64,000 nt of DNA from Procambarus clarkii. Its lineage: Eukaryota > Arthropoda > Malacostraca > Decapoda > Cambaridae. Position 1 is the first letter of the stretch; the number at the start of each line of letters is the position of its first letter. This document shows positions 47,371 to 59,676 of the stretch, in pieces. Both the position numbers and the translations under genes were made by a program. The DNA lies in assembly GCF_040958095.1 (NCBI RefSeq), contig NC_091152.1, positions 20,180,244-20,244,243 on the forward strand, written 5' to 3'. Below the pieces are notes generated by a model, which searched no databases, had not been told where the DNA came from, and saw only the letters and a list, made by a program, of their open reading frames with translations.

Positions 47371-47891
47371 ACATTCTTGTGCTTCTCGAGCTCTATCATA
47401 TCAACATTTGAAACTGTGTATGGAGTCAGCCTCCACCACATCACTGCCAATGCATTCCACCTGTTAACTACTCTGACACTGAAAAAGTTCTTTCTAATGT
47501 CTCTGTGGCTCATGTCCACCTGTGTCCCCTTGTTCGTGTCCCACCAGTGTTGAATAATCCATCCTTGTCCACCCTGTCAATTCCCCTGAGAATTTTGTAT
47601 GTGGTGATCATGTCTGGTAGCTGAGCGGACAGAACACTGGACGAGTGATCCTGTGGTCCCGTCACAGTCAGCTGTCACGGGCTGCTTCCTGGGGGTGGAG
47701 GCCTGGTCAAGGACCGGGCCGCGGGGACACTAAAGCCCCGAAATCATCTCAAGATAACCTCAAGATAGAGATAAAAAGCTCTTCTGTCTTCCAGAGACGT
47801 GAGGTGCAGTTCACGTAGTCTGTCCTCGTAACTCATGCCTCTTAGTTCTGGGACTAGTCTAGTGGCATACCTCTGAACTTTTTCCAGCTTC
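47371..47891 (-). pseudogene. LINE L2 reverse-transcriptase C-terminus, copy of 24,698
   Basis: Same interruptions and frameshifts; the SINE lies at 47,615-47,767. Confidence 0.8.
47615..47767 (+). mobile_element. SINE inserted in LINE L2, copy of 24,942
   Basis: Same internal deletion as its counterpart. Confidence 0.8.
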
Positions 47892-47893
47892 TT

Positions 47894-48119
47894 GTGTGTA
47901 CTCACCTAGTTGTGTTTGCGTGGGTTGAGCTCTGGCTCTTTGGTCCCGCCTCTCAACTGTCAATCAACAGGTGTACAGGTTCCTGAGCCTATTGGGCTCT
48001 ATCATGTGTGTATGTGTATGTGTGTGTGTATTCACCTAGTTGTATTCCCCTAGTCGTGTTTGCGGGGGTTGAGCTCTGCTCTTTCGGCCCGCCTCTCAAC
48101 TATCAATCAACTGTTACTA
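47894..48119 (-). mobile_element. LINE L2 3'-tail units, copy of 25,221
   Basis: Identical by eye to its counterpart. Confidence 0.7.
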
Positions 48120-48168
48120 ACTACTATTTTTTCCTCCCCCCCCCCCCCTCCCACACACACACACAGAA

Positions 48169-48333
48169 AGTAGCCCGTGACAGCTGACTAACTCTCAGGA
48201 ACCTATTTACTGCTAGGTGACAGGGGTATTAGGGTGAAAGAAACTCTGCTCGTCGTTTCTCGGCGCCGGGAATCGAACCCGGGCTACAGGATTACGTGTC
48301 CAGCGTGCTATCCACACAGCCACCGGCGCAAAA
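48169..48333 (-). mobile_element. antisense SINE, copy of 25,496
   Basis: Same head and body, same 3' truncation. Confidence 0.8.
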
Positions 48334-48438
48334 CTAATTTAGATTACTGTTTTACTTTACTTTTCCTGTGTAGGTCAGCTGGGAACAGGACCACACCAGA
48401 CTGTCCCACAACAGTGCAGACGCCCCCGCCCCCTGATA

Positions 48439-48513
48439 TGTACGGGCTCACCATAGCCCGTGCTACTTGGAACATTTTGTTCCAAGTAGCGAATCTTAAA
48501 CAACAACAACCCC
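48439..48513. repeat. double-hairpin element F, copy of 25,766
   Basis: Identical by eye to its counterpart. Confidence 0.7.
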
Positions 48514-48549
48514 TGATTTGGGGCGTGACATAAGCTTGTATATTATATA

Positions 48550-48654
<105 letters not shown>

Positions 48655-48799
48655 CTGTATGATAGGAGTAAGAGAGTGGTAGAGAGCTGGAGGAAGAGGT
48701 AGTGTGGGCCGCAGGGCACCAAGCGGACCTCAGGAGACAGGCTGAATTCACCCAGGGCGAAGATCAGGTCCCCAGAAGGTAATGTGTGTGATCTTTGTA

Positions 48800-48952
48800 C
48801 AGGCGAGGAGTCACAATAACGTGGCTGAAGTATGTTGACCAGACCACACACACTAGAAGGTGAAGGGACGACGACGACGTTTCGGTCCGTCCTGGACCAT
48901 TCTCAAGCCGATTGACGTCCCTTCACCTTCTAATGTGTGTGGTCTGGTCAAC
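48800..48952 (+). mobile_element. foldback element D, copy of 26,127
   Basis: Same 14-bp flanking duplication (48,784-48,797 and 48,953-48,966). Confidence 0.8.
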
Positions 48953-49447
48953 GTGCGTTATCTTTGATATTTTCCACGTGCGTAATGTTTATATTGCCAG
49001 TGTTAGATCAGGAATTTTGTTTGATCAATATCATATTTTCTTCTCAATAAACCCATGTTAAACTTTCCATCTGTGGCAATTAAATAGAACCTTTCACACT
49101 CCTCTGTGTAAAGTTTTGTTAACAACCGGCCCGTGATGAATGACAGTTAAAAAACGACTATGAAAGTCAAGCAATGTTTCTTGCCTCATTGCTTGATATA
49201 ACTGAGAGTCAAGATGGTGACAGTGGTTAATTTATAATTCTCCGTGTAGCATTTCCTTGTGCAGATACCATGGGTCTTGGATATAACCATCAATGGTCCA
49301 CTATATTTCGCTTCATATTACCTTGAATATATAATCTAAATTATCAGTGTTCAATAACCGCAGTGTCCAGACCCCCACTCACACTATGTGTAGCAGAGAT
49401 GCTCAGAGAAATGGCTACTGGAGTTCAACACGAGCAAATGTAAAGTT

Positions 49448-50125
49448 ATGGAAATGGGACTAGGAGATAGGAGACCAAAGGGACAGTACACAATGAAGGG
49501 GAACAGCCTACCTGTAACGACGCGTGAGAGAGACCTGGGGGTGGACGTAACACCTAATCTATCTCCTGAGGCACATATAAATAGGATAACGACAGCAGCG
49601 TACTCTACACTGGCAAAAGTTAGAACATCATTCAGAAACCTAAGTAAGGAGGCATTTAGGGCGCTTTACACTGCCTACGTAAGGCCAGTCTTAGAGTATG
49701 CCGCCTCATCATGGAGTCCCCATCTGAAGAAACATATAATGAAACTGGAAAAGGTTCAGAGGTTTGCAACGAGACTCGTCCCAGAGCTACGAGGGATGGG
49801 GTATGAGGAGCGCCTGAGGGAACTGTGCCTTACGACACTAGAAAGAAGAAGGGAGAGGGGGGACATGATAGGAACGTATAAAATACTCAGAGGGATTGAC
49901 AGAGTGGACATAGACGAAATGTTCACACGTAATAATAACAGAACGAGGGGTCATGGGTGGAAACTGGAAACTCAGATGAGTCACAGAGATGTTAGGAAGT
50001 TTTCTTTTAGCGTGAGAGTAGTGGGAAAATGGAATGCACTTCAGGAACAGGTTGTGGAAGCAAATACTATTCATAATTTTAAAACCAGGTATGATAGGGA
50101 AATGGGACAGGAGTCATTGCTGTAA
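49448..50125 (+). pseudogene. LINE L1 reverse-transcriptase C-terminal fragment, copy of 26,775
   Basis: The same 225 codons with no residue difference, as expected if this is the same locus assembled twice. Upstream similarity starts at about 49,407. Confidence 0.85.
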
Positions 50126-50345
50126 ACAACCGATGCTCGAAAGGCGGGATCTAAGAGTCAATGCTCGATCCTGCAGACACAAATAGGCGAGTATAAATAG
50201 GTGAGTACACACACACACACACCGTCAGTAGTTTCAAAGCGTTATATGACAAAGAGTGCTGGGAAGACGGGACACCACGAGCGTAGCTCTCATCCTGTAA
50301 CTACACTTAGGTAATTACACTTAGGTAATTACACACACACACACA
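50126..50345 (+). mobile_element. LINE L1 3' UTR and LINE L4 tail, copies of 27,453-27,672
   Basis: L1 3' UTR with its (AC)n tail to 50,221, then the L4 C-terminal fragment and its (AC)n tail. Confidence 0.65.
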
Positions 50346-51351
50346 CATGAAGAAGTGGGTAAAAAATGAACCGTAGAGAATAGGAGCGACCTGTGAACAC
50401 TTCGTGAACCCCGGGGTTCGCATCCCAGGCAGAACAGGTCACGAAAACCTCCAACGAGTTGTGTGCTCTGACCCTTGACCTGATGGGGGGGGGGGGGGTA
50501 GGGTTATCACGGCCTGCTGGGGGGTGGAGGGGGAGGGGAAGGTGCTTGCTGGGGGTGAGAGCGTGGTGCTGGGGGGCCAAGACAGTCTCCTGCTGAGACA
50601 TCCCTTTGTCTGGTTAGAGGTCAGAGGTCACTGGTTGTAACGGGGATCGAGGCTCGTCCTGCACCCCCGTGGACCAGGCACCTAGCGGCCAGTGGTAGTG
50701 GGGTACCCCCACAACCTTCACCCATCTCTATACATTCCCTTTTCCTTAATTACTTTATTAAGCCCCCCAAGACCCATCCAATGGGTGTGGGGGGGGGGGA
50801 ACAGGTCCCGAGTCCCACAATGGGGCTGAGGAACAAGGGGCCGTACAAACGAGGTCATTAGCATTTGTTGTAAACTTGTTGCAGTTTTGAATGTGCCTCA
50901 AATTTGTTGATAGTTACAAAGGAAATGATGTAATTGCAGTATTGTAGTTAACCCGGTGATACATGGTTACGATATCAGCAATTAGCAGACTTGCAGGCCG
51001 TGCAAGCTTGCAGTGTGTGCACTATCAACAATCATTTCAGATTTTTGCCATAGTTACAAAGTGGATTGAGGTATATGCACAGTTCTGCTGACCCAGAACA
51101 CATATTGACTTCAGCAGACGGTACAAACTTCAGCAGTCACTTGCAGCAGAGCCCGGGCCAGCAGCAGTGACGTCGACATGTCTGCTGACTTAACTGGATG
51201 ACCCTTAGACATGCGGCTCTTCCCGATAGATGGGAAAAGCTAATGTAAATTTGACTTTGTCTCATGTATGATAAATGTTGTTGGAGTTCTCAGTATATTA
51301 TGTGTCTCTCGGAGCTCGCAAACTAAAGGGCTCCCTTCATAAGAGGACCAG
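50346..51351. other. unique stretch, copy of 27,673-28,678
   Basis: Same G-rich tracts; no gene recognised. Confidence 0.45.
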
Positions 51352-54300
51352 CCCTTAAAGTTAGCCAGCCCTTGCTAACTTAGGAGTTATCTTGTGCCCT
51401 TAAAGTTAGCCAGCCCTCGCAAACTTAGGAGCCCTCTTGTACCCTTAAAGTTAGCCAGCCCTCGCTAACTTAGGAGCCCTCTTGTACCCTTAAAGTTAGC
51501 CAGCCCTCGCTAACTTAGGAGCCCTCTTGTACCCTTAAAGTTAGCCAGCCCTCGCTAACTTAGGAGCCCTCTTGTACCCTTAAAGTTAGCCAGCCCTTGC
51601 TAACTTAGGAGTTATCTTGTGCCCTTAAAGTTAGCCAGCCCTTGCTAACTTAGGAGTTATCTTGTGCCCTTAAAGTTAGCCAGCCCTCGCTAACTTAGGA
51701 GATCTCTTGTACCCTTAAAGTTAGCCAGCCCTCGCTAACTTAGGAGTTATCTTGTACCCTTAAAGTTAGCCAGCCCTCGCTAACTTAGGAGCCCTCTTGT
51801 ACCCTTAAAGTTAGCCAGCCCTCGCTAACTTAGGAGCCCTCTTGTACCCTTAAAGTTAGCCAGCCCTCGCTAACTTAGGAGCCCTCTTGTACCCTTAAAG
51901 TTAGCCAGCCCTCGCTAACTTAGGAGCCCTCTTGTACCCTTAAAGTTAGCCAGCCCTTGCTAACTTAGGAGTTATCTTGTGCCCTTAAAGTTAGCCAGCC
52001 CTTGCTAACTTAGGAGTTATCTTGTGCCCTTAAAGTTAGCCAGCCTTCGCTAACTTAGGAGATCTCTTGTACCCTTAAAGTTAGCCAGCCCTCGCTAACT
52101 TAGGAGTTATCTTGTACCCTTAAAGTTAGCCAGCCCTCGCTAACTTAGGAGCCCTCTTGTACCCTTAAAGTTAGCCAGCCCTCGCTAACTTAGGAGCCCT
52201 CTTGTACCCTTAAAGTTAGCCAGCCCTTGCTAACTTAGGAGCCCTCTTGTACCCTTAAAGTTAGCCAGCCCTTGCTAACTTAGGAGTTATCTTGTGCCCT
52301 TAAAGTTAGCCAGCCCTTGCTAACTTAGGAGTTATCTTGTGCCCTTAAAGTTAGCCAGCCCTCGCTAACTTAGGAGATCTCTTGTACCCTTAAAGTTAGC
52401 CAGCCCTCGCTAACTTAGGAGTTATCTTGTACCCTTAAAGTTAGCCAGCCCTCGCTAACTTAGGAGCCCTCTTGTACCCTTAAAGTTAGCCAGCCCTCGC
52501 TAACTTAGGAGCCCTCTTGTGCCCTTAAAGTTAGCCAGCCCTTGCTAACTTAGGAGTTATCTTGTGCCCTTAAAGTTAGCCAGCCCTTGCTAACTTAGGA
52601 GTTATCTTGTGCCCTTAAAGTTAGCCAGCCCTCGCTAACTTAGGAGATCTCTTGTGCCCTTAAAGTTAGCCAGCCCTCGCTAACTTAGGAGCCCTCTTGT
52701 GCCCTTAAAGTTAGCCAGCCCTCGCTAACTTAGGAGCCCTCTTGTGCCCTTAAAGTTAGCCAGCCCTCGCTAACTTAGGAGTTCTCTTGTGCCCTTAAAG
52801 TTAGCCAGCCCTCGCTAACTTAGGAGCCCTCTTGTGCCCTTAAAGTTAGCCAGCCCTCGCTAACTTAGGAGCCCTCTTGTGCCCTTAAAGTTAGCCAGCC
52901 CTTGCTAACTTAGGAGTTCTCTTGTGCCCTTAAAGTTAGCCAGCCCTCTTGTGCCCTTAAAGTTAGCCAGCCCTTGCTAACTTAGGAGTTATCTTGTGCC
53001 CTTAAAGTTAGCCAGCCCTTGCTAACTTAGGAGTTATCTTGTGCCCTTAAAGTTAGCCAGCCCTTGCTAACTTAGGAGTTATCTTGTGCCCTTAAAGTTA
53101 GCCAGCCCTTGCTAACTTAGGAGTTATCTTGTGCCCTTAAAGTTAGCCAGCCCTTGCTAACTTAGGAGTTATCTTGTGCCCTTAAAGTTAGCCAGCCCTC
53201 GCTAACTTAGGAGTTATCTTGTACCCTTCAAGTTGGCCAGCCCTCGCTAACTTAGGAGTTATCTTGTACCCTTCAAGTTGGCCAGCCCTCGCTAACTTAG
53301 GAGTTATCTTGTACCCTTCAAGTTGGCCAGCCCTCGCTAACTTAGGAGTTATCTTGTACCCTTCAAGTTGGCCAGCCCTCGCTAACTTAGGAGTTATCTT
53401 GTACCCTTCAAGTTGGCCAGCCCTCGCTAACTTAGGAGTTATCTTGTACCCTTCAAGTTGGCCAGCCCTCGCTAACTTAGGAGTTATCTTGTACCCTTCA
53501 AGTTGGCCAGCCCTCGCTAACTTAGGAGTTACCTTGTGCCCTTAAAGTTAGCCAGCCCTCGCTAACTAAGGAGTTATCTTGTACCCTTCAAGTTGGCCAG
53601 CCCTCGCTAACTTAGGAGTTACCTTGTGCCCTTAAAGTTAGCCAGCCCTCGCTAACTAAGGAGTTATCTTGTGCCCTTAAAGTTAGCCAGCCCTCGCTAA
53701 CTTAGGAGATCTCTTGTGCCCTTAAAGTTAGCCAGCCCTCGCTAACTTAGGAGTTATCTTGTGCCCTTAAAGTTAGCCAGCCCTCGCTAACTTAGGAGTT
53801 CTATTGTGCCCTTAAAGTTAGCCAGCCCTCGCTAACTTAGGAGTTCTCTTGTGCCCTTAAAGTTAGCCAGCCCTCGCTAACTTAGGAGTTCTCTTGTGCT
53901 CTTAAAGTTAGCCAGCCCTCGCTAACTTAGGAATTCTCTTGTGCTCTTAAAGTTAGCCAGCCCTCGCTAACTAAGGAGTTATCTTGTGCCCTTAAAGTTA
54001 GCCAACCCTTGCTAACTTAGAAGTTATCTTGTGCCCTTAAAGTTAGCCAGCCCTCGCTAACTTAGGAGTTCTCTTGTGCCCTTAAAGTTAGCCAGCCCTC
54101 GCTAACTAAGAAGTTCTCTTGTGCCCTTAAAGTTAGCCAGCCCTCGCTAACTTAGGAGTTATCTTGTGCCCTTAAAGTTAGCCAGCCCTCGCTAACTTAG
54201 GAGTTATCTTGTACCCTTAAAGTTAGCCAGCCCTCGCTAACTTAGGAGTTATCTTGTACCCTTAAAGTTGGCCAGCCCTCGCTAACTTAGGAGTTCTCTT

Positions 54301-55609
54301 GTACCCTTAAAGTTAGCCAGCCCTCGCTAACTTAGGAGTTATCTTGTACCCTTAAAGTTAGCCAGCCCTCGCTAACTTAGGAGTTATCTTGTACCCTTAA
54401 AGTTGGCCAGCCCTCGCTAACTTAGGAGTTCTCTTGTACCCTTAAAGTTAGCCAGCCCTCGCTAACTTAGGAGTTATCTTGTACCCTTAAAGTTAGCCAG
54501 CCCTCGCTAACTTAGGAGTTATCTTGTACCCTTAAAGTTGGCCAGCCCTCGCTAACTTAGGAGTTCTCTTGTACCCTTAAAGTTAGCCAGCCCTCGCTAA
54601 CTTAGGAGTTATCTTGTACCCTTAAAGTTAGCCAGCCCTCGCTAACTTAGGAGTTCTCTTGTGCCCTTAAAGTTAGCCAGCCCTCGCTAACTTAGGAGTT
54701 ATCTTGTGCCCTTAAAGTTAGCCAGCCCTCGCTAACTTAGGAGTTCTCTTGTGCCCTTAAAGTTAGCCAGCCCTCGCTAACTTAGGAGTTATCTTGTGCC
54801 CTTAAAGTTAGCCAGCCCTCGCTAACTTAGGAGTTCTCTTGTGCCCTTAAAGTTAGCCAGCCCTCGCTAACTTAGGAGTTATCTTGTGCCCTTAAAGTTA
54901 GCCAGCCCTCGCTAACTTAGGAGTTATCTTGTGCCCTTAAAGTTAGCCAGCCCTCGCTAACTTAGGAGTTCTCTTGTGCCCTTAAAGTTAGCCAGCCCTC
55001 GCTAACTTAGGAGTTATCTTGTGCCCTTAAAGTTAGCCAGCCCTCGCTAACTTAGGAGTTCTCTTGTGCCCTTAAAGTTAGCCAGCCCTCGCTAACTTAG
55101 GAGTTCTCTTGTGCCCTTAAAGTTAGCCAGCCCTCGCTAACTTAGGAGTTCTCTTGTGCCCTTAAAGTTAGCCAGCCCTCGCTAACTTAGGAGTTCTCTT
55201 GTACCCTTAAAGTTAGCCAGCCCTCGCTAACTTAGGAGTTATCTTGTGCCCTTAAAGTTAGCCAGCCCTCGCTAACTTAGGAGTTCTCTTGTGCCCTTAA
55301 AGTTAGCCAGCCCTCGCTAACTTAGGAGTTATCTTGTGCCCTTAAAGTTAGCCAGCCCTCGCTAACTTAGGAGTTATCTTGTGCCCTTAAAGTTAGCCAG
55401 CCCTCGCTAACTTAGGAGTTCTCTTGTGCCCTTAAAGTTAGCCAGCCCTCGCTAACTTAGGAGTTCTCTTGTACCCTTAAAGTTAGCCAGCCCTCGCTAA
55501 CTTAGGAGTTCTCTTGTGCCCTTAAAGTTAGCCAGCCCTCGCTAACTTAGGAGTTCTCTTGTGCCCTTAAAGTTAGCCAGCCCTCGCTAACTTAGGAGTT
55601 ATCTTGTGC
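51352..55609. repeat. 45-bp satellite, full array
   Basis: About 95 units. The first 2.3 kb repeats 28,679-31,000. From 53,674 it continues with units absent from the left contig, mainly GTTATCTTGTG and GTTCTCTTGTG types, plus a three-unit pattern at 54,181-54,600 (two AAAGTTAGCC units and one AAAGTTGGCC unit). The array ends cleanly at 55,609. Confidence 0.97.
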
Positions 55610-57140
55610 ATTTGAAGGCCAAAACCACTTCGCCATTTATAAAACGAATCATATTGGAACACTGATTTAACCCAATGCTTGTGACTAAGATGAATACTGA
55701 TCTCTAGGGCGATGCTTTGGATAAAACACAGACCCATGGATCTCTGAACTATTTCAGTCTATATGATATAATGTCTGTATGTTTTTCTCTGTCCACGGAT
55801 AGAGGATAGAATTTTTCAGTTAGGGTCATGCAATATTCTATGGCTAGTGACATACGGCGGTGTGGGTCGATGCCCCTATGCTCCCCTTTAAGTAGGATTG
55901 ACTCCTATTGCAAAAAAACAATGATTAGAGTAAAGTCAGAAATGTGGGTTCGATTATCCAGTTTATTCAACAAGGAAATCATCAACATGTCTTCTGGTCA
56001 ATCAGTTGAAACAGATAACGTGATCATGTGATTAAATTGCAAATTGATGCAACATGTATAAGTTAGTTATAATTGCTGGCTGTAACCCCCCCCCCCCCCT
56101 CACACAGTTCTGTTGAACAGAACAGAAGCTCGGAACTCTCCGTAGGACCTCCGGAAAATATAAAATCTCAGAGTTCACCTCGGACCTTTGAACATAATGT
56201 CAGGGACCCTCTCCAGAGGCCCTCCCAGTCCTGACCATACTGACTCTCTGAACTTAAGCTTGCCTAATACTAAACTTCAAGTTCCTCTACACTACTTATT
56301 TCACCGTTCTTAAGATGTTTTCACTTGCACTAGATTTTGAGCTCCTACATGTCTATGCTTAGAGACGTCTCTTGTAGTGAAGTTGTGTTCTTATGCAAGT
56401 TAGGAATACATTATCTAAGTGTTGTCAGCAACTATGCAACAACATTAGTATTGGATATTGTATCGGAAGCAACCTAAGATCAAAGTAGACACATTATGAT
56501 TTTAGAATTGTGAGTAAAGTATATTGAAAATGTATTTAATGATAACTATACGTCAGGCAAAGTTAACAGTCTTGACTGTCCTATTTACTTAATGCTTAAA
56601 GATCGTTGGAAGTGTCCTCCCAGGCCTCTAAGTTCTCTGAGATGTATACAATATACATGTATATAAAACATACATCCCAGTATACATGTATATACTGTAC
56701 ACATCCCAGTGTAAATATTACATGTATATTTGACCGCATCCCAAGAAGCCTTAACTCCGTTCCAATGAATACTTTTGCATATATTATACATACTAATACT
56801 ATGGTATTCATGTTCAACCCATCCTTCATATTGACAGTATTGTTTAATAGTAAATGTAATAAGTACATTCCAATACTGTTATACAAAGTACATAATTGAA
56901 CTTATGGGGCTATTACACCTACCTCTACTCTCCTCGTTTTCTGTTAAAATACTTAGAAATTTAAAATGAAGTTTTCAAGTGCAACTAGCTAAAGACAAGT
57001 TTTAAATATCAGAAATTTTTTCAGTTTTATTAAATAATAGAGATTTTATATAAAATTCGAAAATATCCTAAGTTACTTTACAATTTATTGATATATTTTA
57101 GTTTTGTTTTATTAATTTTATAAAACTGTAATATCATTAT
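55610..57140. other. unique AT-rich stretch
   Basis: No gene recognised; the longest frames are under 100 codons. A C homopolymer lies at about 56,086-56,098. TATACATGTATAT-type words repeat at 56,645-56,735. The left member of a direct repeat is at 56,836-56,900. Confidence 0.45.
56836..56900 (+). repeat. imperfect direct repeat, left member
   Basis: CAGTATTGTTTAATAGT and AAGTACATAATTGAAC recur at 57,274-57,340 with several substitutions. The two members are about 440 bp apart. Confidence 0.65.
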
Positions 57141-57268
57141 AGCTATAGGTTAAGTACTAATTGTAATTAAGAAGCAATAAAATGCTTATCTTCAAACACT
57201 AAGAAGGTTAGATCAGGTCGTGGTTTTCTATTCAGCTTTTTAGGTAAACTCAAATATTCACAATATAT
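57141..57268 (+). mobile_element. foldback element B, degraded right arm
   Basis: Carries the family order AGGTTAAGTACTAATTGTAA, AGCAATAAAATGCTTATCTT, ACTAAGAAGGTTAGATCAGG and TTTTCTATTCAGCTTTTT with many substitutions. It is an old copy. Confidence 0.65.
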
Positions 57269-57273
57269 TTAAC

Positions 57274-57340
57274 AGTACGGTTTAATAGTTAGTGAAAATA
57301 AGTACAATTCCTGACTGCTATGGTAAGTACATAATTGAAC
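57274..57340 (+). repeat. imperfect direct repeat, right member
   Basis: Counterpart of 56,836-56,900. It abuts the SINE at 57,341. Confidence 0.65.
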
Positions 57341-57561
57341 GCTGGTCTTGTGATCCTGTGGTCCCGGGTTCGATCCCGGGCGCCGTCGAGAAACAATGGG
57401 CATAGTTTCTTTCACCCTATGCCCCTGTTACCTAGCAGTAAAATAGGTAAATGGGTGTTAGTCAGCTGTCACGGGCTGCTTCCTGGGGGTGGAGGCCTGG
57501 TCGAGGACCGGGCCGCGGGGACAATAAAGCCCCGAAATCATCTCAAGACAACCTCAAGAAA
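57341..57561 (+). mobile_element. tRNA-derived SINE (main family), 5'-truncated
   Basis: Starts at the anticodon-arm region (CTGGTCTTGTGATCCTGTGG) with a perfect B-box arm (CCCGGGTTCGATCCCGGG), then body, core, LINE-like 3' end and tail. Confidence 0.85.
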
Positions 57562-57763
57562 GTAGCTCAAGCTATTCTCACCCCGTTCAGTACATGGTGT
57601 TAATACATACATAGACACACATCACAAACAATAAACATATTACCAAACATTCTAAGAGATAAACATCTACATTTCCTAATGTGAACATTGTAATATGAAG
57701 CCCTCGGTAATAATTTTTATAAAGAATTTTTAATATTAATATTTTTATTATTATTATTAGTAT

Positions 57764-57939
57764 GCAGACGAGGAGTCACAATAACGTGGCTGAAGTATGT
57801 TGACCAGACCACACACTAGAAGGTGAAGGGACGACGACGTTTCGGTCCGTCCTGGACCATTCTCAATCGACTTGAGAATGGTCCAGGACGGACCGAAACG
57901 TCGTCGTCCCTTCACCTTCTAGTGTGTGATCTGGTCAAC
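57764..57939 (+). mobile_element. foldback element D with perfect 14-bp target-site duplication
   Basis: Left extension GCAGACGAGGAGTCACAATA, then GTTGACCAGACC, full palindromic arms and TCTGGTCAAC at the end. ATTATTATTAGTAT flanks it at 57,750-57,763 and 57,940-57,953, matching exactly. The flank is TTA-rich, so chance contributes somewhat. Confidence 0.85.
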
Positions 57940-57953
57940 ATTATTATTAGTAT

Positions 57954-58072
57954 TTAATAAGTAAAAAGTTTTCAATGATACCAATTGTTAACAGTATGTA
58001 TTTTAAGGTCTATTGACCACTGGTTCATAACAAGGCACTTGTGAACAAGTCTTGTTAAGACTATAACCCCCA
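57954..58072. other. short unique stretch
   Basis: Nothing recognised. Confidence 0.4.
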
Positions 58073-58267
58073 GCCTGTACTCCTAAGGTTCACGAACGTC
58101 AAGAAACAGCCGTGCTAAAGTTGCCTTATCCTAACCTACCAGAGGACCCAAAACAGAAAACGGGACAGTGTGTTTATTTCGCCAGCCGCTTCCATTTTCT
58201 CGTACGACAATTTTTGGCCTTAGGTCACGCATACGTCAAATATGCGACGTTCTATTATGAGGACGGG
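58073..58267 (-). mobile_element. MITE-C, reverse orientation
   Basis: Reverse complement of the 21,844 copy: CCTAACCTACCAGAGGACCC, AACAGAAAACGGGACAGT and the terminus CTATTATGAGGACGGG. The left terminus is diverged. Confidence 0.7.
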
Positions 58268-58281
58268 TTATAGCCGGTCGG

Positions 58282-58530
58282 GAGCCGGTCGGCCGAGCGG
58301 ACAGCACACTGGATTTGTGATCCTATGGTCCTGGGTTCGATCCCAGGCGCCGGCGAGAAACAATGGGCAGAGTTTCTTTCACCCTATGCCCCTGTTACCT
58401 AGCAGTAAAATAGGTACCTGGGTGTTAGTCAGCTGTCACGGGATGCTTCCTGGGGGTGAAGGCCTGGTCGAGGACCGGGCCGCGGGGACACTAAAGCCCC
58501 GAAATCATCTCAAGATAACCTCAAGAAGAT
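58282..58530 (+). mobile_element. tRNA-derived SINE (main family), full length
   Basis: A box (GGCCGAGCGGACAGCAC), B box (GGGTTCGATCCC), body, core and LINE-like 3' end are complete, with the tail CTCAAGATAACCTCAAGAAG. Confidence 0.9.
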
Positions 58531-58620
58531 AACCCAGAGGAGCAGCGACAGTAAGCCAGGGGCTCCTTCTATGGTCCCTGGCAGGGGTATATTGGAGGGG
58601 CTCTTGCACCCCTGGGACCA

Positions 58621-58880
58621 GGGGCCAGATTCACGAAGCAGTTACGCAAGCACTTACGAACCTGTCCATCTATTCTTAATCTTTGGCGGCTTTGTTTACA
58701 ATTATTAAACAGTTAATGAGCTGCGAAGCACCAGGAGGCTGTTTATAACAATAACAACAGTTGATTGGCAAGTTTTCATGCTTGTAAACTGTTTAAAAAA
58801 TGTAACCAAAGCCGTCAAAGATTGAGGAAAGGTGTACACGTTCGTAAGTGCTTGCGTAACTGCTTCGTGAATCTGGTCTC
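58621..58880 (-). mobile_element. MITE-A, full copy
   Basis: GGGGCCAGATTCACGAAGCA to GCTTCGTGAATCTGG, same orientation as 1,871 and 21,235. Confidence 0.8.
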
Positions 58881-59052
58881 CTGGTTACCTTGGCAACAAG
58901 ACCCGTCATATATACCTGGACGTATTGTGAATATTAAACACTATGTTTGTAGTGTTAATTAAAACTACAGTGTTTTAAAATCATCGATTTTTTAAATAAT
59001 TTGCTAAATCTCCTTAACAATTAAACTATGTCAACTTCTCGTTTAGCATTAA

Positions 59053-59252
59053 GTCCAACCACTTGGGCTGGACGGTAGAGCGACGGTCTCGCTTCATGCA
59101 GGTCGGCGTTCAATCCCCGCGACCGTCCACAAGTGGTTGGGCACCATTCCTTTCCCTCCGTCCCATCCCAAATCCTTATCCTGACCCCTTCCCAGTGCTA
59201 TATAGTCGTGATGGCTTGGCGCTTTACCCCTGATAATTCCATTCCATTCCAT
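59053..59252 (+). mobile_element. tRNA-derived SINE (second family) with 14-bp target-site duplication
   Basis: The head has an A-box-like GGACGGTAGAGCGACGG and a B box GGCGTTCAATCCCC, then the body (GTGGTTGGGCACCATTCC, TATATAGTCGTGATGGCTTG) and a short (ATTCC)n tail. TCGTTTAGCATTAA flanks it exactly (59,039-59,052 and 59,253-59,266). The intact duplication and simple tail point to a recent LINE-mediated insertion. Confidence 0.85.
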
Positions 59253-59266
59253 TCGTTTAGCATTAA

Positions 59267-59676
59267 TTATTACCCCTATTAAACTTATAAATTAATTACG
59301 TAATTATCTTCACATGTCCGAAATGATCTATGCATAATGTATATAATAATGTATATAATGCATAACGTATAACAATGATTTCTCCTCTGCATCATATATC
59401 AAAGCCATTCCTTTTCAGTATATATAATTCTTTATAATATTGAATGATTAAATACTTTATTAATAATGAATTAGGTAAATATTTAGTAATTATTTAATAA
59501 TTTAATAATTATTTAATAATCAAGTTCACATTCAGAATTCTTGTGCCATCTCATATGGTGTATTTGTCGACATATTCATATATATTTTTGATCTTGAAGG
59601 TCAATTAGTTAATTCAATTGACAAGTCAATTCCTGAAAGTCAAGAAAGTTTGCTGAGAAGGGTACACGGACCAGTC
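59267..59676. other. AT-rich unique stretch
   Basis: ATAATTTAATAATTATTT-type simple sequence at 59,470-59,520; no gene recognised. Confidence 0.5.

Noticed and set aside
55828..56031. 67-codon frame after the 45-bp satellite
   Set aside because: Short, AT-rich surroundings, no homology recognised and no conserved context.
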